A stretch of DNA of 64,000 nucleotides from Bradyrhizobium arachidis (lineage in GTDB: Bacteria; Pseudomonadota; Alphaproteobacteria; Rhizobiales; Xanthobacteraceae): NCBI RefSeq assembly GCF_024758505.1, contig NZ_CP077970.1, positions 558,001 through 622,000 on the forward strand, read 5' to 3'. Shown here in pieces: positions 43,912-52,282 of the stretch (positions are counted from its first letter, which is position 1; each line of letters begins with the position of its first letter). Under the pieces are notes generated by a model, which was not told the origin of the DNA, made no database searches, and was given only the letters and a program-made list of their open reading frames with translations. The translations under genes and the position numbers were made by a program.

Positions 43912-44161
43912 CGAGACGACATTACACCGGGACATCCGGTGTGACGTAACGGTTGGGAGGGCGAACAGCACGTAATGCAGCGCCGGTCGATCCGGCGATC
44001 AGGACAACCCACATGGGCCACAGCATCATCGAATGCGAGGTTTTGACCGGAACCTGATCCGCGGAGGGCATTATGGCCAGCGGTCATGAGTACCGCACAA
44101 ACAGGCCGAACACATGGCTGCTCCGACCACGCTGCAAAGTGAAGATTCTTCTTGCCAACCC
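43912..44161 (+). ncRNA. Putative guide (bridge/seek) RNA region, IS copy 1
   Basis: The long 3' noncoding end has two strong hairpins: ACACCGG-GACAT-CCGGTGT (43924-43942) and CGCCGG-TCGAT-CCGGCG (43981-43997). GACCGGAA at 44045-44052 is complementary (with one G-T pair) to TTCCGGTT of the target's left half, and ATGGCC at 44073-44078 equals the right half. This layout matches guide RNAs described for IS110/IS1111 elements. RNA ends are not known. Confidence 0.5.
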
Positions 44162-44370
44162 GGAGCCGTCCACACATGGCCCATCAGAGAAGTGACGACA
44201 CCCCTCGTTGACGTCCGCTTATTGGAGCAGAGCGGACCGGATTTGCTCAGTCTGAGTTCTTCGCTTGTTGACCCATTTCGGACATCAGCGGCCCCAAATA
44301 TAAAGCCGCAACATATTCCAAGGATGTAGGTTGGGCGGTTACAGTGCCCCAAAGATGATGGGGGACGGGC

Positions 44371-45375
44371 ATGCAGCGGCGTGAGTTCATCGGGCTGTTA
44401 GGCGCGACTGCGCTGAGTTTACCGCGACCGGGCTACGCCCAGACCAACGCCGGCTTGCCTCTGGTTGCGGTTTTGATGCCGTTCAAGCAGGACGACGACT
44501 ATAGGATTGCCGCGCTCCGCAAAGGCTTACAGGAAACTGGTTTCATCGAAGGGAAGCACTATTCGCTGGCCGTGCGGTATGGCGAAGGAGATTATAGTCG
44601 CATGCCCCAGCTAGCGATGGAATTGGCCGCGCTCAATCCGCGCGTCTTCGTCACTTTAGGTTTTGGGGTTGGACCTAACCGAGTTTCTCCAGAGATACCG
44701 TTGGTTTTTTCCGGCGTTGCCGTGGACCCCGTCGCGTTAGGTTGGGTGCAGAGCTATGTACATCCCGGTGGGATGATCACCGGAAACGTGATGAACGCAG
44801 TCGGTGGCGAGGAGACCTTAACTCAAAAGCGTATTGGACTTTTCAAGCAGCTTGTCCCCGGCCTAGCACGAGTCGGCATGATAGCGCCCGTTCCGGGTCA
44901 AATTGGGCCCGGGACGTTGGTGATGAAGGAGAAGGAAGCGCTGCAAAAAGTGGCCGCCCAGTTGCACTATGACTTCGTCTTCTGCGGTTTCAACACCCTT
45001 GACGATCTGGAAAGCGCCTTTGCGGCTGGCCTTCGAGATGACGTGAGCGCATTCTACATCTCGGGAGAGCCACTGCTTTCCGCCAATATATCGCGCGTCA
45101 TACCTTTGGTTGCAAGGTCGGGAAAGCCGACCGTCGGACCATATCCGATATGGGGACGTAGTGGCCTTCTGATGTCTTATTCAACTGATCCCGTAGACGG
45201 TTTTCGCCGCGCAGGGACATACGTCGCGAGGATTTTGAAGGGCGAGAAGCCCGGCGATCTCCCCGTCGAGCAGGCGAGCAAGTTCACTTTCGTGATCAAT
45301 CTCAAGACCGCGAATACGCTCGGCATCACCGTGCCCCCCGCCTTGCTGGCGCTCGCCGACGAGGTGATCGAATAG
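44371..45375 (+). CDS. Orphan ABC substrate-binding protein, paralogue 3
   Basis: A 334-aa exported PF04392-type protein with a twin-arginine-like signal (MQRREFIGLLGATALSL, cleavage near GYA). It is closely related to the 34328 gene (shared GNVMNAVGGEE, AGLRDDVSAFYISGEPLL, LPVEQASKFTFVINLKTA). A TTGACCCATTTCGGAC-type repeat lies about 100 bp upstream. No transporter partners are present. An unoccupied IS target follows at 45384. Confidence 0.88.
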   Translation: MQRREFIGLLGATALSLPRPGYAQTNAGLPLVAVLMPFKQDDDYRIAALRKGLQETGFIEGKHYSLAVRYGEGDYSRMPQLAMELAALNPRVFVTLGFGVGPNRVSPEIPLVFSGVAVDPVALGWVQSYVHPGGMITGNVMNAVGGEETLTQKRIGLFKQLVPGLARVGMIAPVPGQIGPGTLVMKEKEALQKVAAQLHYDFVFCGFNTLDDLESAFAAGLRDDVSAFYISGEPLLSANISRVIPLVARSGKPTVGPYPIWGRSGLLMSYSTDPVDGFRRAGTYVARILKGEKPGDLPVEQASKFTFVINLKTANTLGITVPPALLALADEVIE

Positions 45376-45383
45376 CGCCCTAC

Positions 45384-45398
45384 TTCCGTTCATGGCCC
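45384..45398 (+). repeat. Unoccupied IS target behind paralogue 3
   Basis: TTCCGTTCATGGCCC, 9 bp after the stop, is the closest intact version of the site split by the IS copies (TTCCGGTTC plus ATGGCCC around copy 2), lacking one G. Confidence 0.6.
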
Positions 45399-45573
45399 GA
45401 AGACGAAGATCGCGACAACGCCCGGCACGTCGGCAGTCTAAGCCAGACCGGACTTGGTGGCGACCCGGCCAAAACGACGCGAATGACACGCAAGAGACAT
45501 CAGCGAGCGTGCGGTGCACCTATCGGATGGTAGTCTGAGCCGATAGGATATTGGCTCCGAGCCGGGGGCGGAC

Positions 45574-46563
45574 ATGAAGCGACGAGACTTCATTGCGGCT
45601 ATCGGCGGCGCGGTAGCTGTATGGCCGTTCGCAATGCGCGCGCAACAGCCGGCTATGCCAGTGATCGGCTACCTCGGTATTGGCACGTCCGACACGGAGG
45701 TGTCTCTGGCCGCGTTCCGTCAGGGGCTGAGAGAAGCCGGTTACGCCGAGGGCCAGAGCGTGACGATCCATTATCGCTGGGCGGAGGGTAACCCCGAGCG
45801 GTTCCCCGCGCTCGCGGCCGAACTGGTTATGCTCAAGGTCCATGTCATCTTGACCGCTGGAGGCACACTCGCCGCCATAGCCGCCAAGCGGGCGACGGCG
45901 ACTATCCCCATCGTCTTCACTGCTGTTGGTGATCCGGTAGAAGAGGGTCTCGTCGCGAACTTGGCGCGGCCTGGCGGCAACGTCACAGGGTTTTCTGTCA
46001 CCCTTCCCGACCTTATCGGCAAGTTCCTGGAGTTGATCAAGGAGGCCGTGCCGGGGGCCAGTCGGGTTGCCCTTCTCTTGAAACCAGACGCCATGCCCGC
46101 TCTTGCCAGAGAGGTCAGACTGAAGGAGGCCGATGCCTCGGCGCGGGCGCTCGGGGTGAAGCTTCAAGTTTTTGAGGCGCGGCGGCGGGATGACTTCGAC
46201 GAGGTCTTCTCGGATATGTCTATGGCGGGCGCGGATGCACTGGTCGTGTGGCCAACACCCGTGTTCCAACTTGAGCGACGACGCCTCGTTGACCTTGCGG
46301 CAGAGCATCGACTGCCAGCGGTCTTCCCCTTCAGGAACTATGTCGAGGCTGGCGGCCTCATGTCCTACGGACCGAACCCGTCCGACCTGACTCGGCGCGC
46401 CGCGATTTACGTAGGCAAGATTCTCAAGGGAACGAAACCGTCCGACCTGCCGGTCGAGCAGCCGACCAAATTCGAGCTAGTGATCAATCTCAAGACTGCC
46501 AAGGCGCTTGGGATCGCTGTCCCAGCCTCACTACTCGCCCGCGCGGACGAGGTGATCGATTGA
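45574..46563 (+). CDS. Orphan ABC substrate-binding protein, paralogue 4
   Basis: A 329-aa exported protein with signal MKRRDFIAAIGGAVAVWPFA ending in RAQQ, then AMPVIGYLGIGTSDTEVSLAAF, FRQGLREAGYAEGQSVTIHYRWAEG, ARPGGNVTGFS and LPVEQPTKFELVINLKTAKALG. Full length and in frame. IS copy 2 sits 20 bp after its stop. Similar to the frameshifted gene at 36691 and to the 31-kb remnant. Confidence 0.9.
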   Translation: MKRRDFIAAIGGAVAVWPFAMRAQQPAMPVIGYLGIGTSDTEVSLAAFRQGLREAGYAEGQSVTIHYRWAEGNPERFPALAAELVMLKVHVILTAGGTLAAIAAKRATATIPIVFTAVGDPVEEGLVANLARPGGNVTGFSVTLPDLIGKFLELIKEAVPGASRVALLLKPDAMPALAREVRLKEADASARALGVKLQVFEARRRDDFDEVFSDMSMAGADALVVWPTPVFQLERRRLVDLAAEHRLPAVFPFRNYVEAGGLMSYGPNPSDLTRRAAIYVGKILKGTKPSDLPVEQPTKFELVINLKTAKALGIAVPASLLARADEVID

Positions 46564-46669
46564 CGCGGACCGACTTCCGGTTCTGATGCTGTGGACGGCT
46601 CCTCCACCGGCACGAGAGTGCCAAGGAGTGGGTGCCTTTTGAAGCTCCCACGATTCGGAGGAGCAGCCA

Positions 46670-47701
46670 ATGCAATCAATTTCGACGATCGGTCTGGATA
46701 TCGCGAAGTCAGTCTTCCAAGTGCACGGCGTTGATGCAGCCGGCCAGGTGGTCCTACGCCGTCAGTTGAGGCGCCGGCACATCCTGGCATTTTTCCAGAA
46801 GCTGCCGCCCTGCCTGGTGGGCATCGAGGCTTGCGCGTCATCGCACCATTGGTCCCGCGAACTGCAGGCGTTGGGGCATACGGTGCGATTGATGCCTCCG
46901 GCCTATGTGAAGCCCTACGTCAAGCGGCAGAAGAACGACAGCACCGATGCGGAGGCAATTTGCGAGGCGGTCACGAGACCCAACATGCGGTTCGTGCCGA
47001 CCAAGACGGTCGAGCAACAGAGCTGTTTGATGCTTCACCGAGCCCGCCATCTCTTCATCCGTCAGCAGACTGCCGTGATCAACTCAATCCGCGCCTATCT
47101 CGCCGAGTTCGGGATTGTCGCCCCTGTCGGGCGCAGGGGTGTCGAGCAACTGCTGGAAGTCGTCGCCGATACAGCCGATGACCGGCTGCCCGAGGTCGCC
47201 CGTGCGTGTCTTGCTGCTCTCGGCAGTCAATTGCGGGCACTGAAGGCCCAGATCCTGGCGTTCGACCGCCGCATCATCGCCTGGCATCGATCCAGCGCGA
47301 CGAGCAAACGGCTGGACGCGATCCCCGGCGTCGGGCCGGCGTTGGCAACAGCTTTGGTCGCCAGTATTGCGGATCCCAAGGCTTTCCGATCGGGACGGGA
47401 CTTCTCGGCCTGGGTGGGGCTCGTGCCGAAGCAGAACTCGAGTGGGGGTAAGGACAAGCTTGGCAGTATCAGCAAACAAGGGGATCGCTATTTGCGCAGC
47501 CTGTTCACGGCTGGCGCGCTCGCCGTGATCCGCTATGCCAAGATCCATGGCACCGATCATCGGCCCTGGCTCACTCGATTGTTGGCCCGGCGCCCCACCA
47601 AGGTCGCTGCCATCGCACTCGCCAACAAACTCGCCCGGATGGCCTGGGCGATGATGGCCAGAAACGAACGTTACAATGAACCCGCCGCTCTCGCGGCGTG
47701 A
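46670..47701 (+). CDS. IS110-family transposase, copy 2
   Basis: A 343-aa DEDD transposase, identical in protein sequence to copy 3 and differing from copy 1 at a modest number of residues (for example VDAAGQVVLRRQ against VDTAGQVVIRRQ, and AFDRRIIAWHRSSATS against EFDRRIIAWHRSSTTS). All catalytic motifs are intact. Confidence 0.92.
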   Translation: MQSISTIGLDIAKSVFQVHGVDAAGQVVLRRQLRRRHILAFFQKLPPCLVGIEACASSHHWSRELQALGHTVRLMPPAYVKPYVKRQKNDSTDAEAICEAVTRPNMRFVPTKTVEQQSCLMLHRARHLFIRQQTAVINSIRAYLAEFGIVAPVGRRGVEQLLEVVADTADDRLPEVARACLAALGSQLRALKAQILAFDRRIIAWHRSSATSKRLDAIPGVGPALATALVASIADPKAFRSGRDFSAWVGLVPKQNSSGGKDKLGSISKQGDRYLRSLFTAGALAVIRYAKIHGTDHRPWLTRLLARRPTKVAAIALANKLARMAWAMMARNERYNEPAALAA

Positions 47702-47954
47702 CGAGACGACATTACACCGGGACATCCGGTGTGACGTAACGGTTGGGAGGGCGAACAGCACGTAATGCAGCGCCGGTCGATCCGGCGATCAGGACAACCC
47801 ACATGGGCCACAGCATCATCGAATGCGAGGTTTTGACCGGAACCTGATCCGCGGAGGGCATTATGGCCAGCGGTCATGTGAGCCGCACAAACAGGCCGAA
47901 CACATGGCCGCTCCGACCAACGCGCCGCAAAGTGAAGATTCTTCTTGCCAACCC
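47702..47954 (+). ncRNA. Putative guide RNA region, IS copy 2
   Basis: The 3' noncoding end matches copy 1 with the same two hairpins. The candidate guide segments are GACCGGAA at 47835-47842 and ATGGCC at 47863-47868. Differences from copy 1 lie mainly in the last 90 bases, outside the guide segments. Confidence 0.5.
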
Positions 47955-48045
47955 GGAGCCGTCCACACATGGCCCGTAGCGGACACCCTATCCGCATGTT
48001 CGAAAGCCTGCTGTTCGGACTAAAGCGGGCGCCGGTCATTAGCCG

Positions 48046-48077
48046 ACTTCTTCCAAAGCATCTCATATCCGAACGGC
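48046..48077 (+). repeat. CTTCTTCCA-type intergenic repeat
   Basis: CTTCTTCCAAAGCATCTCAT followed by ATCCGAACGGC is a variant of the repeat at 31594, 36461, 40558, 51930 and 56846. Confidence 0.5.
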
Positions 48078-48093
48078 ATAAACCTGCCGGCTC

Positions 48094-48711
48094 TCACCCT
48101 CGCACTTTTTGCAATGCCGCCTCCAGCCTAACCCTTTCCTTTTCCCACCGGGCTTGTTGGGTTTGCGACTTCCTTTCGAGAACATCGATCTGCGCTTTTA
48201 TTTCAGCAGCTTTCGTTTGATACTTCTGACGGGCTGCATCCAAGGCGTTCTGGGCTTTAGAAATGGCGCGCTGCCGACGCTCTCGCTCCCTCTGCTGCAC
48301 GGCAGCTTCCTTAACACGCTCCTGTGCGCGGCGCTGTTCTTCCTTCTCGAACGCAAGTGTGGCCCTTCGCTCGGCTTTCGGATCCCTGGGTCTCTTTGAA
48401 TGCTTCGGTGGCTTGTGGTTCTTCGACTTGGGCTGCGCCTTTGTCGCATCGCCATCGTCCGCAAGATTTGTGGGCAACTCGGCTTGCTCTTTGTAGGGAC
48501 CGGTAGACCCAACGGGGCGCTTGAGGACGACGCCCGGCGCAGCCATGGCCGCCTCTATCACGTCGGGATCCTCGCTTTCCTTCGCGAAGCCTTGGTGAAA
48601 GAGATTGCTGTCGGCGCCCCAGGCTTGCAGGGCCGCCTTCATAGAAGGCGCCGCTATTACAAGGTCAAAGAAGCCTAGCGAGGTTTGGTAGGTTTTCAGC
48701 TTCCTAGCCAT
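48094..48711 (-). CDS. Conserved coiled-coil hypothetical protein next to Ku
   Basis: A 205-aa soluble protein. The N-terminus (MARKLKTYQTSLGFFDLVIA) has a short alpha/beta domain to about residue 70; the rest is Lys/Glu/Arg/Gln-rich and predicted coiled coil (about 110-200). No catalytic motif is seen. It lies 30 bp downstream of the Ku stop on the same strand, suggesting cotranscription and a possible link to DNA repair, which is only an inference. Confidence 0.7.
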   Translation of the reverse strand: MARKLKTYQTSLGFFDLVIAAPSMKAALQAWGADSNLFHQGFAKESEDPDVIEAAMAAPGVVLKRPVGSTGPYKEQAELPTNLADDGDATKAQPKSKNHKPPKHSKRPRDPKAERRATLAFEKEEQRRAQERVKEAAVQQRERERRQRAISKAQNALDAARQKYQTKAAEIKAQIDVLERKSQTQQARWEKERVRLEAALQKVRG

Positions 48712-48741
48712 CTGGGTGGTCTAGCGCCCTCGCTTCCCGGA

Positions 48742-49671
48742 TCAGGCAGACTTGCGCTGCGGCCTGGCAGCGGGTTTTTTCGTCGCCGCCTCCTTCGCCT
48801 GCTTCTTACCCGAGATCGGCATCAGCATTTCCTTTTGTCCGGCCGCCGCTTTGCGGGGCTTCTTGGCGGACTTCTTCGGAGCCTTGGCCTCTGCTGCCGT
48901 GCCGCCGACGCTTCGACGAAGGGCCTCCATTAGGTCGACAACGTTCTCGCCGCGCGGCCGCTCCTTCGGCGTAATTGGCTTACCCGCGCGCTTCTGATTG
49001 ATGAGGTCGATCAGGGCGGTTTCGTATTGGTCCTCAAACTTGTCGGGTTCGAAACGGCCGGCCTTCTGATTTACAATGTGCCTGGCGAGATCGAGCATAT
49101 CCTTGGTGACTTTGACATCCTGGATCTCGTCAAAATACTCATCCTCGTTGCGCACTTCGTAGGGGTAGCGCAGCAACGTGCCTACGAGGCCCTTCTCTAG
49201 CGGCTCGAGCGCGATGATGTGCTCGCGATTGGTCAGAACCACGCGCCCGATCGCCACCTTGTTCATCTCCTTGATGGTCTCGCGAATGACCGCAAAGGCA
49301 TCGTGTCCGACCTTGCCGTCGGGACGCAGATAGTAGGGCCGGATCAGATAGCGCGGATCGATATCGGATTTTTGGACGAACTCGTCGATCTCGATCGTCC
49401 GGGTGGATTCCAGCGCGATCTCTTCGAGCTCCTCCTTCGTCACCTCAATGAACTGGCCCTTTTCGAGTTCATAGCCTTTTACGATGTCCTCGTTGGCCAC
49501 CTCGTCGCCAGTGTCCGCGTCGACCTTGAGGTATTTGATGCGGTGACCCGTCTGCCGATTGAGCTGGTTGAACGAAATCTTCTCGCTCTCGGAGGTGGCC
49601 GGAAACAACGCCACGGGGCAGGTCACGAGAGACAAACGCAGAAAACCTTTCCAATTGGCTCGGGGGGCCAT
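48742..49671 (-). CDS. ku: Bacterial Ku non-homologous end-joining protein
   Basis: A 309-aa Ku homologue that binds DNA ends for NHEJ. The core (about 1-255) has WKGFLRLSLVTCPVALFPAT, HRIKYLKVDADTGDEV, GYELEKGQFIEVTKEEL and DMLDLARHIVNQKAGRFEPDKF. The Lys/Ala-rich tail (about 260-309) resembles extended C-termini that add DNA binding. The start at 49671 (MAPRANWKGF) is the family start; the 60-codon upstream extension is rejected. Its usual partner ligase LigD is not in the window. Confidence 0.93.
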   Translation of the reverse strand: MAPRANWKGFLRLSLVTCPVALFPATSESEKISFNQLNRQTGHRIKYLKVDADTGDEVANEDIVKGYELEKGQFIEVTKEELEEIALESTRTIEIDEFVQKSDIDPRYLIRPYYLRPDGKVGHDAFAVIRETIKEMNKVAIGRVVLTNREHIIALEPLEKGLVGTLLRYPYEVRNEDEYFDEIQDVKVTKDMLDLARHIVNQKAGRFEPDKFEDQYETALIDLINQKRAGKPITPKERPRGENVVDLMEALRRSVGGTAAEAKAPKKSAKKPRKAAAGQKEMLMPISGKKQAKEAATKKPAARPQRKSA

Positions 49672-49878
49672 GAACGCGATACTCCGATGAGCTGTTATGG
49701 ACTCAAGACGAACAAGGCAGGCTGGTTCCGACACGATCGGCCCCGAATTTCTGCCCTTCCTGGCGTCGTCCACAAAATCTGTGCGGACCGAGCTCCCCGC
49801 GTGAGCGGCAGAAGAAAACTTGTCTCGGCCGCATTTCCCCGGACTCGACATTCGTTCTTCTTATGTTCTAAATTGCGC

Positions 49879-50283
49879 CATGAGCGATCGACCCGCGAGC
49901 TGGCGCATGCCGACCCCCAAGCAAATGGAAAAACTGGCCTTTTCGGCCGACGGGCAGGCCCGGAGGCAAGTTCTTCGGAACCGATCGACGAGTTGACGCC
50001 GGAATATTGGGAGGCCGTCCTGAGCGATCCGCGCCTTCGCGCAGAGGCGCCCGGACCGGCGATCCAGACGCGGCGGCTATCCGAGATCCAACAGCACGTG
50101 CTGCGGGTCACTTGTCGCCGATGTGACCGTATCGTCGAAATGCAAAAGGCAGATGCGGTCCGCATGTATGGCCCAAAGGCCCTCTGGAAGGATGTCGGGC
50201 AGCGGCTTCTGGACAACACGTGTCAGCAGCGAACCGGGCGTCATGAGGAGGACGGCTGCTGGCCTGTTTTCGACTGCCCTTAA
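49879..50283 (+). pseudogene. Possible frameshifted zinc-ribbon-type hypothetical gene
   Basis: A frame from the ATG at 49879 (MSDRPASWRMPTPKQMEKLA) runs 38 codons and stops at about 49995. The adjacent frame then carries a conserved-looking product (IDELTPEYWEAVLSDPRLRA) with cysteines in LRVTCRRCDRIVEM, NTCQQRTG and EDGCWPVFD up to 50283. Either one gene is frameshifted near 49960-49990 or the second begins at a weak TTG at 49993. The Cys pattern suggests a zinc ribbon. Confidence 0.45.
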
Positions 50284-50310
50284 TCTTGCGCTGCCGAAGG
50301 ACCGCACCGG

Positions 50311-50760
50311 ATGGCGCCGAAGCATCATCCAACGCCGCTTTCTGGAGGCGATCGGAAAGCTCTGAAGACGGAGCTGGGCAAGGCGCGCGCGATGACGACC
50401 ATTCTCGCCGCGCAATCTGCTGAGGCCCGCGCGAAGGGCGATGCGCTGATAAGGCAGGCGGACAGGCTGCTGTGCGAAAGCTGGAACGAGCGAATGTGGG
50501 CGGATGGCGAGCCAATCGACCCTTCGCCGACAATCGATCAGGCGATCAACGGCGGCTATCCCTGGCTCGAGATTCGGTGCTCGCGTTGCAAGACGGCGCG
50601 GGATGTCGACTTGGCGACGCTTCCGCATGTCGCTACGACCTTCATCCACGACCTCGCTGGCAGGCTCCGATGCAGCAAATGTGCTAAGGCCGGTCGTCGC
50701 CCGGCCGCTACCCTCCTCCAGCTCGCGCAGCGGCCACGCCATGCCGCTCCGGAGACGTGA
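50311..50760 (+). CDS. Hypothetical zinc-ribbon-like protein before the SRAP gene
   Basis: A 149-aa soluble protein with a helical N-terminal half (about 20-60, TELGKARAMTTILAAQSAEA) and two C-x2-C knuckles (IRCSRCKTARD and LRCSKCAKAG) that probably bind zinc. The stop is 2 bp before the GTG of the SRAP gene, so they are coupled. It may assist the repair functions of the island; no known domain is named with confidence. Confidence 0.65.
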   Translation: MAPKHHPTPLSGGDRKALKTELGKARAMTTILAAQSAEARAKGDALIRQADRLLCESWNERMWADGEPIDPSPTIDQAINGGYPWLEIRCSRCKTARDVDLATLPHVATTFIHDLAGRLRCSKCAKAGRRPAATLLQLAQRPRHAAPET

Positions 50761-50762
50761 TC

Positions 50763-51485
50763 GTGTGCAATCTCTACTCCATGACCAAGAACGTCGACGC
50801 CATTCGCCGACTGTTCGATGCTCTCAACAACCGCGTCGGTAACCTGCCTTCGCTGCCCGGTATCTTTCCGGACTATCCGGCCCCGATCGTTCGCAACGCA
50901 GCCGACGGCCGTGAGATCACGATGGCCCGCTGGGGCATGCCCTCGTCTCGGCAGGCGTTATTGAACGCCACCAAGAAGCGGGCGCAAAAACTCGAAGCCA
51001 AGGGCACGTCAGTCGACTTCAAGGATTTGCTCCGGATGGAGCCTGACTCGGGGACGACCAACATTCGGAACGTCGGCAGCGCCCACTGGAAGCGATGGTT
51101 AGATCCAGAGCATCGCTGCCTGGTGCCGTTCACCTCATTCAGTGAGTACGACACCATCGATGGCAAGAAGGTGCCGGTGTGGTTTGCACCCGACGACAGC
51201 AGGCCCCTCATCGCTTTTGCAGGCCTTTGGAGCAACTGGACGAGCGTCCGCAAGGCAAAGGAAGGCGAGGTCACCATCGACGTCTTCGGTTTCCTGACCT
51301 GCGAACCGAATGCCGAGGTCAAGCGCGTTCATCCGACGGCGATGCCTGTCATCCTCACGACGAGCGAAGAGTACGATGTCTGGATGCGCGCCTCGTGGGA
51401 TGAGGCCAAGGCGTTGCAGCGGCGGCTCCCAGACGGGACACTCAAGATCGTCGCGAGCGGAGAAAAGGAAGATCCCGCTACCTGA
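50763..51485 (+). CDS. SOS response-associated peptidase (SRAP/YedK/HMCES family)
   Basis: A 240-aa SRAP protein, which crosslinks to abasic sites in single-stranded DNA. The start is set at the GTG 50763 so that Cys is residue 2 (MCNLYSMTKN), as the chemistry requires. Other landmarks are MARWGMPS, TTNIRNVGSAHWKRWL (in place of NAR-E-T), RCLVPFTSFSEYD with the active-site Glu, and VHPTAMPVILT with the His. The Asn-Ile-Arg-Asn variant is common in a subgroup. GGAGA precedes it. Confidence 0.88.
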   Translation: MCNLYSMTKNVDAIRRLFDALNNRVGNLPSLPGIFPDYPAPIVRNAADGREITMARWGMPSSRQALLNATKKRAQKLEAKGTSVDFKDLLRMEPDSGTTNIRNVGSAHWKRWLDPEHRCLVPFTSFSEYDTIDGKKVPVWFAPDDSRPLIAFAGLWSNWTSVRKAKEGEVTIDVFGFLTCEPNAEVKRVHPTAMPVILTTSEEYDVWMRASWDEAKALQRRLPDGTLKIVASGEKEDPAT

Positions 51486-51611
51486 CTTTTGCACAGAGGA
51501 TTGGAACAGGTGGACAAGCGTGAGCTCTCGTCATTTCGAATCCCTGGTCTGTGCTAACCGCCGGGAACGAGGAGGGGCGCTAAGGATTCCTTCCCGGCGG
51601 GAGCCATCTTG

Positions 51612-51878
51612 ATGCTGATGACGAGGGAAAGACGGCCAGGATTCCGGACATTGCGGGGCTGGGCGATTGCCGTCTTGAACGACGCCGGCGCCATTCGGGA
51701 GTGTGAGGAGCACGGCTGGATGCAGGATCGCGCCGACCCGCATGCCCGCGATCGCGCCTTCGAGATCGCCCGCCGCAATCCGCCGCATGGCATCTCGTCT
51801 GAAGCTGCGGCCGCGGCCATCGTTGAGGTGCTCGACGGCATTGGGGACACCTGCCCGGAATGTCCCTCGCGCGATTAA
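51612..51878 (+). CDS. Hypothetical 88-aa protein
   Basis: A small soluble protein (GFRTLRGWAIAVLNDAGAIRECEEHGWMQDRADPHARDRAFEIARRNPP in pieces) with a mostly helical pattern, two Cys near the C-terminus (DTCPECPSRD) and no recognised domain. GGGAG lies before the ATG at 51612; a TTG three bases upstream is possible. The gene is between the SRAP gene and IS copy 3. Confidence 0.6.
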   Translation: MLMTRERRPGFRTLRGWAIAVLNDAGAIRECEEHGWMQDRADPHARDRAFEIARRNPPHGISSEAAAAAIVEVLDGIGDTCPECPSRD

Positions 51879-51929
51879 AACCGACGAGAACCGCAATTCT
51901 GTAGTCTAGTCAGCTCGCCCACTGGCGAT

Positions 51930-51960
51930 TTCTTCCATAACTTTCAATTTGCGAATTCCG
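51930..51960 (+). repeat. TTCTTCCATAACT-type intergenic repeat
   Basis: TTCTTCCATAACTTTCAATT followed by TGCGAATTCCG, a variant of the dispersed repeat, lies 54 bp from IS copy 3. Confidence 0.5.
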
Positions 51961-52029
51961 CTTTCGGGCGCGGAGCGAACAATCAGCAGATTGGCAGGGG
52001 CGCCTTTGGGGCCATGTGTGGACGGCTCC

Positions 52030-52282
52030 GGGTTGGCAAGAAGAATCTTCACTTTGCGGCGCGTTGGTCGGAGCGGCCATGTGTTCGGCCTGTTTGTGCG
52101 GCTCACATGACCGCTGGCCATAATGCCCTCCGCGGATCAGGTTCCGGTCAAAACCTCGCATTCGATGATGCTGTGGCCCATGTGGGTTGTCCTGATCGCC
52201 GGATCGACCGGCGCTGCATTACGTGCTGTTCGCCCTCCCAACCGTTACGTCACACCGGATGTCCCGGTGTAATGTCGTCTCG
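52030..52282 (-). ncRNA. Putative guide RNA region, IS copy 3
   Basis: Same noncoding end as copy 2. In plus-strand coordinates the candidate guide segments are TTCCGGTC at 52143-52150 and GGCCAT at 52117-52122. Both hairpins are intact. Confidence 0.5.

Larger units (their letters stand above)
42794..44177 (+). mobile_element. IS110-family (IS1111 group) insertion sequence, copy 1
   Basis: An element of about 1.38 kb with subterminal inverted repeats TGTGGACGGCTCC (42800-42812) and GGAGCCGTCCACA (44162-44174), one 343-aa transposase gene, a short 5' and a long 3' noncoding end. There is no target duplication. It differs from copies 2 and 3 at scattered positions. The exact ends are ambiguous by a few bases because of similarity to the target. 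Confidence 0.85.
46584..47970 (+). mobile_element. IS110-family (IS1111 group) insertion sequence, copy 2
   Basis: About 1.39 kb, with inverted repeats TGTGGACGGCTCC (46590-46602) and GGAGCCGTCCACA (47955-47967). Left flank TTCCGGTTC and right flank GGCCCGTAG reconstitute the target. Its transposase is identical to copy 3, in opposite orientation, indicating recent copying. Confidence 0.88.

Noticed and set aside
42794..44177. Substrate-binding gene disrupted by IS copy 1
   Set aside because: Only its stop region remains on the left and no coding sequence of the family resumes on the right, so the gene was already lost or the insertion was downstream of it.
49219..49878. Long plus-strand frame running opposite Ku
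   Set aside because: The part opposite Ku is an antisense shadow; only the end beyond 49879 has coding character.
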